A stretch of DNA of 50,960 nt from Anaerolineaceae bacterium (GTDB lineage: Bacteria > Chloroflexota > Anaerolineae > Anaerolineales > Villigracilaceae), in contig QZIJ01000103.1 of assembly GCA_003598975.1 (NCBI GenBank), positions 1-50,960 of the forward strand, in the 5' to 3' direction. A model generated the notes under the pieces. It was not told the DNA's origin. It saw nothing but the letters and a program-made list of their open reading frames with translations, and searched no databases. Below, in pieces: positions 41,508-49,212 of the stretch. Position numbers and translations under genes: made by a program. Each line of letters opens with the position of its first letter. Position 1 is the first letter of the stretch.

Positions 41508-43772
41508 ATGCAACATCCCGCCCGTTCCTGGTACGTTATAGCCCTTGGATTAACACTTGCGGCGCTGGCCGCGAGTGGATTTATCGTCGGTCGAACAGCC
41601 TCCGCACAGCCCGCTCCACAGGCCGCGACATCTCCTACGCCGGTCAGTTCAGCGCCAACAGTGGACCACACCAAACTGCCCGCCCTGCAAGGAACATTTA
41701 CGTCCCCGCAGGAAGTCACGAAGGCCTGCCTCTCCTGCCACGCAAATGCCGCTGATGAAATTATGCACACCACACACTGGACGTGGGAGTACGTCAACGA
41801 AACCACCGGCCAGATACTCGGCAAAAAGACACTCATTAATAACTTTTGCATAGACATTCAGTCCAACGAGCCACGCTGTACCAGTTGTCACATCGGCTAT
41901 GGCTGGAAAGACAAGAATTTTGACTTTAACAACCAGGAAAACGTGGACTGTCTTGTCTGCCACGACACCACAGCCACCTACGCGAAATTCCCCACTGGCG
42001 CGGGACTACCTGTCTCGACACCGACCGAATTCCCTGCCGGGAGCGGAAAGATTTGGAACCCGCCCGACCTGGCGAAAGTCGCGCAAAACGTCGGCCTGAC
42101 CTCGCGCGAGACGTGCGGAGCCTGCCACTTCTACGGCGGCGGCGGTGATGAAGTCAAGCACGGCGACCTGGACAGTTCGCTGGTCAACCCGTCCTTTGAC
42201 CTGGATGTACACATGTCGTCCGAAGGGCAGAATTTCACCTGCACCACCTGCCACACTACAGAGGATCATCAGACCGTTGGCAGCCGCTACAGTATGGACC
42301 CTGAACAGTGGAAGGGCTGTGAAACCTGCCACGGCGAGGCACCGCACACACTGGCCGCGCTCAATCAACACACCCAAAAAGTAGCCTGTCAAACTTGCCA
42401 TATTCCAGAGTTCGCGCGCGGCGGTCTCCCCACGAAGATGACGTGGGATTGGTCAAAGGCTGGCGAACTCGTAGACGGCAAACCCCTCGTCCGCAAGGAT
42501 GAAGCGGGGCACGTCATTTACGATGGTCAAAAAGGCGAATTCACCTATGGCGAGAACGTCATCCCCGAATACGTCTGGTTCAATGGACAGGTGCAATACA
42601 CCCTGGCCGGAGACAAGATAGACCCAACCAATGTGGTTTCCATCAATGACTTCCTTGGAGACAAGGATGATCCGAATGCCAAGATTTGGCCGGTGAAGCG
42701 TTTCGAAGCCGTCCAGCCATACGATAGCGGCAACAACATCCTGGCGATCCCGCATCTGTTCGGCAAAGATGAATCCGCCTACTGGGGCAACTACGATTGG
42801 AATAAATCCATCACCGCTGGTATGGAATATGCAGGATTGCCCTACAGCGGTGAATACGGCTTTGTCAAATCGGTCATGTACTGGCCAATCACCCACATGG
42901 TCGCACCAGCTGAAGAGGCATTGGTCTGCAAGGATTGCCACACCTCGGAAAACGGAAGACTCGATTTTGCTGCTTTGGGCTATGACGAAACCAATGTCCA
43001 GCGCCTGACGAAATTCCCGCCCACCCTGACAATCGAGAATCTGATTACGCCACAAATGGCGCCTGAAGCCTGTCTGGAATGCCACGAGAAGGAGCATGAA
43101 CTCTGGACCCAGAGTCTGCACGGCGAAAAAGGCGTGGGATGCATCTCCTGCCACAAACTTGAAACGGAAGGTGAACATCCTGCGGTTTTGTTCACCATGG
43201 ACAAATCCGCTGAGACCTGCGGCGCCTGTCACTTGAACGAATTCAATGACTGGAAGACCAGTGCACATGGACAAATCAATGTGGACTGCGCATCCTGCCA
43301 CAACCCGCACTCGCAACAGATCATGACGATAGGCGATAACAAGACCGCCTGCGAGACCTGCCACACCAACACGAAAGAGGGCATCCAGCACTCCACTCAC
43401 TGGGAAGCCGGTCTGACCTGTGTGGACTGCCATAAAAACACCACCGTCAACACTGGACACTCCTTCATGATTGGTTCCGATACCTGCCTGAAATGCCATG
43501 CCGATACGATCCACACATCCAATTTGATGGTCAAAGCCGGCGTGGATGTGGGGCAGGAGCCTGCGGCGGAAACCGCTCCCGCTGAGGAAATCGAACCGAT
43601 CGAGGAAGAGGCCAGAGGCGGCGCGGGCATCGCCCAGCCCACTTGGAGTCTCCTCCTGGTCGGCTTGGCGCTTGGCGTGGGCGTTCACTGGTTGCTGTCC
43701 ACCCGCAGGCTATCGGACGAGCAGGAAGACGGTCAGAAGTCGGAAGAGAGCAACGAGGAGTCCCAAAAATGA
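41508..43772 (+). CDS. 15-heme cytochrome c, octaheme tetrathionate reductase-like
   Basis: A 754-residue exported cytochrome: signal peptide (1-33), fifteen CxxCH sites and a C-terminal membrane helix (about 712-731) with a charged tail. Hemes 1-8 (residues 74-478) with NNFCIDIQSNEPRCTSCH and the DCLVCHDTTATY block match the octaheme tetrathionate reductase (OTR) family, whose members reduce tetrathionate, nitrite or hydroxylamine. Hemes 9-15 (residues 522-664) form an extra DmsE/NrfB-like relay absent from Shewanella OTR. ATG 41508 has AAGGAG eight bases upstream. It overlaps the ferredoxin gene by four bases, so all three subunits form one complex. Confidence 0.9.
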   Translation: MQHPARSWYVIALGLTLAALAASGFIVGRTASAQPAPQAATSPTPVSSAPTVDHTKLPALQGTFTSPQEVTKACLSCHANAADEIMHTTHWTWEYVNETTGQILGKKTLINNFCIDIQSNEPRCTSCHIGYGWKDKNFDFNNQENVDCLVCHDTTATYAKFPTGAGLPVSTPTEFPAGSGKIWNPPDLAKVAQNVGLTSRETCGACHFYGGGGDEVKHGDLDSSLVNPSFDLDVHMSSEGQNFTCTTCHTTEDHQTVGSRYSMDPEQWKGCETCHGEAPHTLAALNQHTQKVACQTCHIPEFARGGLPTKMTWDWSKAGELVDGKPLVRKDEAGHVIYDGQKGEFTYGENVIPEYVWFNGQVQYTLAGDKIDPTNVVSINDFLGDKDDPNAKIWPVKRFEAVQPYDSGNNILAIPHLFGKDESAYWGNYDWNKSITAGMEYAGLPYSGEYGFVKSVMYWPITHMVAPAEEALVCKDCHTSENGRLDFAALGYDETNVQRLTKFPPTLTIENLITPQMAPEACLECHEKEHELWTQSLHGEKGVGCISCHKLETEGEHPAVLFTMDKSAETCGACHLNEFNDWKTSAHGQINVDCASCHNPHSQQIMTIGDNKTACETCHTNTKEGIQHSTHWEAGLTCVDCHKNTTVNTGHSFMIGSDTCLKCHADTIHTSNLMVKAGVDVGQEPAAETAPAEEIEPIEEEARGGAGIAQPTWSLLLVGLALGVGVHWLLSTRRLSDEQEDGQKSEESNEESQK

Positions 43773-44587
43773 GCGAACAAGAAAAATCTTCCCATCCAAA
43801 GGAAGATAAAGTCTCACGGCGCGACTTCCTGAAAATGACAGGCGCGCTGGCTGGTGCGGCCGCGCTGACGCAGATCGCCAGTCTGGGCATCAAGAACGTC
43901 CAGGCTGGACATGGAGAAGGCGGAGAACATCGCTGGGGCATGGTGATCGATATAAACCTGTGCATTGGCTGTAATTACTGCACTTACTCCTGCCAGGCTG
44001 TCAACAACCTCTCGGATGACATGCGCTACAACGTGGTCACCACCGAGACGCTGGAAAACGGTGATGAGTATTTTCTCTCCCGTCCCTGCATGCATTGTGA
44101 CGACGCTCCCTGCGTGCATGTCTGCCCTGTCAACGCGACCTATGTGCGCGACGACGGCATCGTGACCATGAATTACGATCTGTGCATCGGTTGCCGCTAT
44201 TGTGAAGTGGCCTGTCCGTACGATGTACGCGTCTTCAACTGGTATGAGCATACGGATACCAGCCCGCGCGTCCCGTCCTTTGGCACACCCGAAGTACCGC
44301 CTCGCCCGCGCGGGGTCATGGAAAAATGCACCTTCTGCCAGCATCGCATCGACGTGGGATTAGAACGAGGCATGGTCCCCGGTGTGGATGATGCCGCCAC
44401 CCCCGCCTGCGTGGTGGCCTGCCCGACTGGGGCGCGCATCTTTGGCGACCTGAACGATCCCGAAAGCGCGGTCTCAATGGCGCTGGAGGCTTGCAAGACT
44501 CCCATTCGATTGCGCGAAGAATTAAGCACTTCACCCAAAGTATATTACCTGCCGCCCAAGACTGCCGCAAGCACAGAGGGAGGCTAA
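43769..44587 (+). CDS. Tat-exported four-cluster ferredoxin (PsrB/NrfC-like)
   Basis: A 272-residue protein with a twin-arginine signal (SRRDFLKMTGALAGAAA, about 16-32) and PsrB/NrfC/DmsB-type Fe-S binding motifs: CIGCNYCTYSC, CMHCDDAPCVHVCP, CIGCRYCEVACP and CTFCQHRI...C, enough for four [4Fe-4S] clusters. It would pass electrons between the membrane subunit (PsrC/NrfD-like, next gene) and the multiheme cytochrome at the outer face of the membrane. No molybdopterin subunit is encoded here, so the cytochrome itself is likely the terminal enzyme or relay. Its ATG overlaps the preceding stop. Confidence 0.92.
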   Translation: MSEQEKSSHPKEDKVSRRDFLKMTGALAGAAALTQIASLGIKNVQAGHGEGGEHRWGMVIDINLCIGCNYCTYSCQAVNNLSDDMRYNVVTTETLENGDEYFLSRPCMHCDDAPCVHVCPVNATYVRDDGIVTMNYDLCIGCRYCEVACPYDVRVFNWYEHTDTSPRVPSFGTPEVPPRPRGVMEKCTFCQHRIDVGLERGMVPGVDDAATPACVVACPTGARIFGDLNDPESAVSMALEACKTPIRLREELSTSPKVYYLPPKTAASTEGG

Positions 44588-44590
44588 ACC

Positions 44591-45859
44591 ATGCAGACAA
44601 TCATACAACCCCTGACCATGCGCCTCGGAAAACGCGAAGTGGACATTTTCCCATTTTGGCTGGCCATTTTGGGAGTCGGAATCCTGTTCGGTTTGGTTGG
44701 CGCTTATCAGGTATTTGCCTATGGCTTGCAAGTAACAGGTCTAACCAACCAGGTGCCGTGGGGTTTGTGGATCACCATTGATCTCTCGGCCATCGCGCTG
44801 GGTGGAAGCGCCTTCACCTTTGGGGTGATCGTTTACCTGCTCAGAATCAAACGCATGGAAATCATCGGCAAACTTTCGGTTTTGCTGGGCTTCCTGGGAT
44901 ATTCTGCAGCCGGTATGATCCTGCTCTTTGATCTGGGCCAGCCCCTGCGCTTTTGGCACCCGGTGGTTTTCTGGCAACCTCATTCCCTGCTGTGGGAAAT
45001 CACAATGTGCGTGGTGCTTTATCTGACCGTTCTGATGGCGGAACTGCTCCCCATCGTGCTAGAACACCCGGCCTTTACCAGCCATCCCTGGCTGACCCGC
45101 TTCCCCATTCTGCGCAAGGCTTCGAACGGATTGAACTGGCTGGCGCGTCGCCTGCATAGTTTCGCGCCCGCCCTGGCGGTCATCGGCTTGACCCTGTCCC
45201 TGCTTCACCAGGCCTCGCTGGGTGCGACCTATTCGGTCCTCTCGGGGCGCGGATTGTGGTTCAACCAAAGCGCGCCCGTGCAGTTCGTTCTCTCTGCCAT
45301 GGGCGGCGGGACCGCTTTACTGTTCTTCCTGAGCGTGGTGGTCTTCCGCATCATGCGCCCGGGACAGGTCAAAGATGAAGTGCTGTACGATGTCGCCCGT
45401 ATCGCCGGCGGAATTATCCTGCTGTGTATTTACATCCGCGTCTGGGACTGGGCTGTGACGAACTATTACAGTTTCGACACGGAAGTTGCACTTCAGACGG
45501 AAATGCTCAACTCGATTACGCCATATTCCACTTCCTTCTGGGTGGGACAGGTTTTGTTCGCCCTGATTCCGGGCATGATCCTGCTGGCGGCAAAGCGGAT
45601 TCGCAACTTCCGAATCCTGATGGCAGCGGCAATCCTGCCTATCATCTGTACTGTACTCGTGCGATGGAACTACAACTTCTCGGGCTTGATCGCATGGATC
45701 ACGTACGATCCTTTCACCCCAACCGTTGTACTTAATTCCTATTCGCCGACCTGGCAGGAGTGGGCGGTTGCCTCGCTTGTTATCTCGTACTGGTTGCTGG
45801 GATTCAGTCTGGCCGCGCGCTATTTACCTTTTAGCGGCTCAAAGCACACTCACGAGTAA
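44591..45859 (+). CDS. NrfD/PsrC-family quinone-interacting membrane subunit
   Basis: A 422-residue integral membrane protein with about ten helices, of the NrfD/PsrC (HybB-like) family. Seen: PWGLWITIDLSAIALGGSAF (about 57-76), FDLGQPLRFWHPVVFWQPHS and HQASLGATYSVLSGRGLW, typical quinol-site region sequences. It should oxidise or reduce menaquinone and exchange electrons with the preceding Tat ferredoxin. It starts three bases after that gene and is followed by a 47-codon membrane peptide gene. Confidence 0.93.
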   Translation: MQTIIQPLTMRLGKREVDIFPFWLAILGVGILFGLVGAYQVFAYGLQVTGLTNQVPWGLWITIDLSAIALGGSAFTFGVIVYLLRIKRMEIIGKLSVLLGFLGYSAAGMILLFDLGQPLRFWHPVVFWQPHSLLWEITMCVVLYLTVLMAELLPIVLEHPAFTSHPWLTRFPILRKASNGLNWLARRLHSFAPALAVIGLTLSLLHQASLGATYSVLSGRGLWFNQSAPVQFVLSAMGGGTALLFFLSVVVFRIMRPGQVKDEVLYDVARIAGGIILLCIYIRVWDWAVTNYYSFDTEVALQTEMLNSITPYSTSFWVGQVLFALIPGMILLAAKRIRNFRILMAAAILPIICTVLVRWNYNFSGLIAWITYDPFTPTVVLNSYSPTWQEWAVASLVISYWLLGFSLAARYLPFSGSKHTHE

Positions 45860-45885
45860 ACCCAAAGGAAAAGGAGATAACACCC

Positions 45886-46029
45886 ATGCAGGAATTTCTT
45901 TCCCATTCAACAACCCTGTTCGCTCTCTTTGCGTTGCGCTGTCTTGTGCCGCTTCTATTCACCATGGGAGCAGGAATGTTACTTAATCGCTTGACGCGTA
46001 AAAACCCGCCCGGACAGATACAAAATTAA
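45886..46029 (+). CDS. 47-residue single-helix membrane peptide
   Basis: ATG 45886 to TAA 46027-46029, behind an excellent AAGGAG site. The product (MQEFLSHSTTLFALFALRCL as its first 20 residues) has one hydrophobic helix (about 10-35) and a basic, Pro-rich tail. No homology recognised. Placed directly after the PsrC/NrfD-like gene, it may be a small stabilising subunit of that complex, as known for other respiratory enzymes. Confidence 0.65.
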   Translation: MQEFLSHSTTLFALFALRCLVPLLFTMGAGMLLNRLTRKNPPGQIQN

Positions 46030-46069
46030 TCCTGGCAAAAAATCTTCGTTCCCGGATGAAACAGAAGCC

Positions 46070-46399
46070 ATGAAACCCCAAACCACGATTTTCGACCTCC
46101 AGGCAGAATTATGCGCGGCCATGGGAAATTCGGTGCGCTTGCAAATCGTTCATCTGCTGCGCGAGGGGCCCAAACGGGTCAATGGCATTGCGGAAGAATT
46201 GGGCATCGGCCAGGCGACGATTTCACGCCACCTGGCTGTCCTTCGAAACGTGGGAATCCTTTCTGCGCAACGCCAGGGAACGGACATGATCTACCAGATC
46301 GTGAATCCCAAGATCACCGACATCTGCGAGACAATGCGGGAGGTGCTGGCGGAACGGGAAAGCCAGCGTTCGGAAATCCTACAGAACTTCCAGGAATGA
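46070..46399 (+). CDS. ArsR-family winged-helix regulator
   Basis: A 109-residue ArsR/SmtB-type repressor. Seen: AAMGNSVRLQIVHLLREGPKRV (about 13-34) and recognition helix IGQATISRHLAVLRNVGILS (about 45-64), then RQGTDMIYQIVN wing. No CxC or other typical metal-sensing Cys motif is present, so it may sense another signal or use a different site. It is 40 bases after the small membrane-peptide gene, possibly the last gene of the cytochrome operon, and is followed by a strong hairpin. Confidence 0.88.
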   Translation: MKPQTTIFDLQAELCAAMGNSVRLQIVHLLREGPKRVNGIAEELGIGQATISRHLAVLRNVGILSAQRQGTDMIYQIVNPKITDICETMREVLAERESQRSEILQNFQE

Positions 46400-46427
46400 G
46401 ATTGCTAAACCAAGTAATTGATCCATC

Positions 46428-46462
46428 ACAGCGCCACGGGATACTCTGTGGCGCTGTTAATT
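46428..46462 (+). terminator. Terminator after ArsR gene
   Basis: ACAGCGCCAC (46428-46437) pairs with GTGGCGCTGT (46448-46457), followed by a weak T-containing tail. Confidence 0.75.
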
Positions 46463-46478
46463 CCAACAAAAAAAACAC

Positions 46479-47063
46479 ATGAACACTGCAACCTTTAATA
46501 AACGCATCTACACCATTCCCCTTTTCACTGCCGATGTGAAGCAAATTTTCGACAACATGGACACGCTTCGCCGCGCGGCACGCGGCGGACGCGTCAGCCA
46601 TGCATTTGCCGAGAAGATCATGATGGCTGTCACCAGCGTCAATGGATGCCGCTACTGTTCCTACGGGCACAGCCGCGCCGCGCTGGCGGCAGGTGTGTCC
46701 GAGGCCGAACTGCAAAAAATCATGGCGCTCGACTTGGGAGACTTCCCCGAGTCCGAGGCCGTGGCCCTGACCTTCGCCCAGCATTATGCCGAATCCTGTT
46801 GCCATCCTGATCCCGTCGCGTGGCAGAGACTCATCTCGTATTACGGACAGGAAACCGCCACCGACATCTTGACCTATATCCGCATGATCACCTTCGGCAA
46901 CCTGCTTGGCAACACTTTCGACGCACTGCTCAGCCGTCTGAAAGGCAAACCCGCCCCGGGTAGTAGTCTGGGAAGCGAGGTGGGAGTCCTCCTCGGGGCG
47001 GTCTGGATGCCACCCACGCGTCTATTCCTCCGCTTGTTCCGCTCTCAACGCGTCAAATCCTGA
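46479..47063 (+). CDS. Carboxymuconolactone decarboxylase/AhpD-like protein
   Basis: A 194-residue helical protein of the CMD/AhpD family. The redox motif CRYCSYGH (about 60-67; CxxC plus His) is the AhpD-type peroxidase-partner active site. The C-terminal part (about 150-194) is hydrophobic and basic and lies outside the CMD domain. Function could be alkyl hydroperoxide reduction or thiol-disulfide chemistry in stress defence. The start follows a terminator by about 20 bases; no clear Shine-Dalgarno is visible. Confidence 0.85.
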   Translation: MNTATFNKRIYTIPLFTADVKQIFDNMDTLRRAARGGRVSHAFAEKIMMAVTSVNGCRYCSYGHSRAALAAGVSEAELQKIMALDLGDFPESEAVALTFAQHYAESCCHPDPVAWQRLISYYGQETATDILTYIRMITFGNLLGNTFDALLSRLKGKPAPGSSLGSEVGVLLGAVWMPPTRLFLRLFRSQRVKS

Positions 47064-47072
47064 AATCAAGTA

Positions 47073-47101
47073 TTGACTTAATGTCTATAGTTTGATAAAC
47101 T
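47073..47101 (+). promoter_or_regulatory. Sigma70-type promoter of padR cluster
   Basis: TTGACT (47073-47078), 17-base spacer, TAAACT (47096-47101). The -10 lies inside the palindrome at 47084. Confidence 0.75.
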
Positions 47102-47106
47102 ATAGA
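47084..47106. promoter_or_regulatory. PadR operator palindrome
   Basis: TCTATAGTTT (47084-47093), GAT, AAACTATAGA (47097-47106): perfect 10-bp arms over the -10 box. Typical of PadR autorepression. Confidence 0.8.
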
Positions 47107-47121
47107 TAAGGAGAAACGCTT

Positions 47122-47496
47122 ATGCCCGGTGGAAGAGGTTTTGGAGGTGGCCGCGGAGGCGGTCGTCGCAAGATGTTTTTTTTGGAGTCGTGCCTGCTGG
47201 TGCTTCTGCACCGAGAGTCGGGTTACGGCTACAGCCTGATGGACGGCCTGAAAGAATTCGGTTTCCAGACCGACCAAATGGACATCAGCATCCTCTACCG
47301 CGCCCTGCGCGACCTCGAAAGCGCTGGATTGGTGATCAGTTCGTGGGGCGAGGAAAGTCTCGGCCCCCAGCGACGCATGTACACCATCACATCACAGGGC
47401 GAAGCGGCGCTCTCCGAGTGGATCGAATCCCTGCGCCAGCGGCGCAAGGAGATCGAAGCCCTTGAAGCGGCGTACGACGCTGTCAAGAAGAAGTAA
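47122..47496 (+). CDS. PadR-family transcriptional regulator
   Basis: A 124-residue PadR regulator with a Gly/Arg-rich N-terminal extension (residues 2-17) before the winged helix (ESCLLVLLHRESGYGYSLMD, about 21-40; ISILYRALRDLESAGLVIS, about 54-72). The C-terminal helix (about 97-124) is the dimer segment. Its own promoter carries a perfect inverted repeat, so it probably represses itself and the genes that follow (DUF5320-like, NifX-like, MinD-like and others). AAGGAG lies before the ATG. Confidence 0.9.
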   Translation: MPGGRGFGGGRGGGRRKMFFLESCLLVLLHRESGYGYSLMDGLKEFGFQTDQMDISILYRALRDLESAGLVISSWGEESLGPQRRMYTITSQGEAALSEWIESLRQRRKEIEALEAAYDAVKKK

Positions 47497-47524
47497 CCAG
47501 AACGGCAGACAAAAGGAGTATCAC

Positions 47525-47776
47525 ATGCCATACCAAGACGGAACTGGACCACAAGGACAAGGTCCCCGCACAGGACGCGGGGCGGGTAATTGCAACGGTC
47601 AGGGCGGGACTGGAGGCGGTCGCGGCTTCGGACGCGGGCGCGGTGCTGGGCGCGGCTTTGGACGCGGCCTCGGCGGAGTCAACGCCAGCCAGAACACTTC
47701 CTGGCTCGAGACCCAACTCAGCAACCTGCAAGCCGCCATCGAAAAACTGTCCGAGAAGATCGGGCAGGACAAGTAG
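47525..47776 (+). CDS. DUF5320-like Gly/Arg-rich protein
   Basis: An 83-residue protein with the opening MPYQDGTGPQGQGPRTGRGA and a Gly-Arg-Phe repeat (GRGFGRGRGAGRGFGRG), then a short C-terminal helix (about 60-82; LETQLSNLQAAIEKLSEKI). This matches the DUF5320-type proteins found next to MinD and NifX-like genes in anaerobes; their role is unknown. AAGGAGT lies seven bases before ATG 47525. It is followed by two hairpins. Confidence 0.8.
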   Translation: MPYQDGTGPQGQGPRTGRGAGNCNGQGGTGGGRGFGRGRGAGRGFGRGLGGVNASQNTSWLETQLSNLQAAIEKLSEKIGQDK

Positions 47777-47784
47777 CGAAGAGA

Positions 47785-47813
47785 GGAATCCAGAAGTAGA
47801 ACTTCTGGATTCC
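47785..47813. repeat. Perfect hairpin 1 between DUF5320 and NifX genes
   Basis: GGAATCCAGAAGT, AGA, ACTTCTGGATTCC: 13-bp arms and a 3-base loop. Confidence 0.85.
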
Positions 47814-47829
47814 TGCTCGCCAAAGGGAA

Positions 47830-47850
47830 TCCGCAAGTGCTACTTGCGGA
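47830..47850. repeat. Perfect hairpin 2, related to hairpin 1
   Basis: TCCGCAAGT, GCT, ACTTGCGGA: 9-bp arms. Both hairpins share GAATCC..AAGT-N3-ACTT, marking a repeat family. They could separate expression of the two flanking genes. Confidence 0.8.
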
Positions 47851-47881
47851 AACACCTTCTCATATATCACCAAATACCAAC

Positions 47882-48259
47882 ATGAAACTCATCATCTCCA
47901 TCTCTGGAAATAAACTTGAATCCTCCTTTGACCCGCGCTTTGGGCGCGCGGCCGCCTTCTGTCTCGTGGACAGCGAAACGGGCGAATGGACCACCCACGA
48001 GAATCCCGCGCTGTCCGCTTCAGGCGGGGCGGGCGTGCAGGCGGCGCAATTCGTCGCCAAACTCGGCGCGCAGGCCGTCGTCAGTGGCGCGTACGGACCG
48101 AATGCCTTCGACACCCTCTCCCCTGCTGGCATCGAAATGTACCTCGCTCCGACAGGCGAAAACCTGACCGCCGCCGATGTGCTGGCGTTGTTCAAGGCTG
48201 GCAAATTGCAGAAGACCGAAGCCGCTACGCACGCGGGGCATTATGGAGGCCATCACTAA
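47882..48259 (+). CDS. NifX/NifB-like dinitrogenase cofactor-type protein 1
   Basis: A 125-residue protein of the NifX/NafY/Orp fold. Seen: KLESSFDPRFGRAAAFCLVD (about 10-29), GAGVQAAQFVAKLGAQAVVSG and a C-terminal His/Gly tail (HAGHYGGHH). Members bind metal clusters such as NifB-co or the Mo-Cu cluster of orange protein; the His tail could help metal binding. The next gene's ATG overlaps its TAA by one base, marking a coupled operon. No Shine-Dalgarno precedes ATG 47882. Confidence 0.88.
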   Translation: MKLIISISGNKLESSFDPRFGRAAAFCLVDSETGEWTTHENPALSASGGAGVQAAQFVAKLGAQAVVSGAYGPNAFDTLSPAGIEMYLAPTGENLTAADVLALFKAGKLQKTEAATHAGHYGGHH

Positions 48260-49212
48260 TGCGGATCGTTGTCGCCAGTGGCAAAGGCGGGACAGGCAAG
48301 ACCACCGTCGCTACCAGCCTGGCGCTCGCCGCCGCGGAACGGGAGGCGGTGCGCGTCCTCGATTGTGACGTGGAAGCGCCCAACGCCGCGTTGTTCCTCC
48401 ATCCTGACTTGAATCAACGCAAGGAAGTCGGCATCCTGCTCCCCGTCATGGACGAGGCGCTCTGCACACATTGCGGCAAGTGCGCCGAAGTGTGCGAGTT
48501 CCACGCTATCGCCGTTATCGGCAAAAAGACTCTGGTCTTCCCTGAACTCTGTCACGGCTGTGGAAGTTGCACGCTGGTCTGTCCCGAAAAAGCCATCACC
48601 GAAAGGCTGGACGTGATGGGCGTGCTCGAAAGTGGAATGACTGCTTCGGGTGTGAACTTCGCGCGCGGCCTGATGAATGTCGGCGAGCCGATGGCCGTGC
48701 CGATCATCCGCGAGTTGAAGAAGTGGAATCCCGCGTCACTGCGAGCCGCTGTTGGTCGAGTAGCGGAGTGTATCGAGACCAAGCGGCGAAGCAATCCCCT
48801 GATTGACGAGGAGACTGCTTCGGGGGAGAGCGCCCCTCGCAATGGCATAGAAATTCGTGACGCGCCGCCTGGCGCGTCCTGCCCCGTGGTCGAGACCATG
48901 CGCGGTGCGGACTTCCTCCTGCTCGTCACCGAGCCGACTCCCTTTGGCCTGCACGACCTGAAACAAGTCGCGAGCATCGCCCGCGAGTTGGGCATCCTTG
49001 TAGGCGTAGTGATCAACCGCGATGGGATCGGCGACGATGCTGTTGAGAAATACTGCGCTGAAAACGGCCTGCCCATTTTGATGAAAATCCCGATGGAGCG
49101 GCGCTTCGCCGAGGCGATTGCCAGCGGGAAAACTCTGGTGGATGCCGCTCCCGAATATCGCCCCGCGTTTCGCGCATTGCTCGAAGACATCACCGTGAGG
49201 TTTGCCGCATGA
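48259..49212 (+). CDS. MinD-family ATPase with ferredoxin insert, carrying in-frame repeat element
   Basis: A 317-residue P-loop ATPase of the MinD/Mrp group: deviant Walker A ASGKGGTGKTT (about 6-16), DCDVEAPN (about 35-42), two [4Fe-4S] motifs (CTHCGKCAEVCEF, CHGCGSCTLVCPEK) inserted after residue 65, DAPPGASCPV as the Walker-B-like region, and a C-terminal NRDGIGDD switch. Compared with its paralog at 49209, it contains about 38 extra residues (about 159-196) encoded by a palindromic repeat. Members assemble or deliver Fe-S or other metal clusters; here they probably serve the NifX-like proteins. ATGA overlap with the next gene. Confidence 0.9.
   Translation: MRIVVASGKGGTGKTTVATSLALAAAEREAVRVLDCDVEAPNAALFLHPDLNQRKEVGILLPVMDEALCTHCGKCAEVCEFHAIAVIGKKTLVFPELCHGCGSCTLVCPEKAITERLDVMGVLESGMTASGVNFARGLMNVGEPMAVPIIRELKKWNPASLRAAVGRVAECIETKRRSNPLIDEETASGESAPRNGIEIRDAPPGASCPVVETMRGADFLLLVTEPTPFGLHDLKQVASIARELGILVGVVINRDGIGDDAVEKYCAENGLPILMKIPMERRFAEAIASGKTLVDAAPEYRPAFRALLEDITVRFAA
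48734..48846. repeat. In-frame palindromic element inside MinD ATPase gene
   Basis: CGTCACTGCGAG (48734), GGTCGAGTAGC...TGTATCGAGACC (48754-48780), GAAGCAATCCCC (48788), GACTGCTTC and CCTCGCAATGGC (48835-48846) follow the plan of the element at 9020-9173. The reading frame of the ATPase stays open across it. Confidence 0.82.

Noticed and set aside
42453..43688. Minus-strand open frame of 411 codons
   Set aside because: It is antisense to the 15-heme cytochrome and lacks recognisable motifs. The cytochrome reading has fifteen CxxCH sites.
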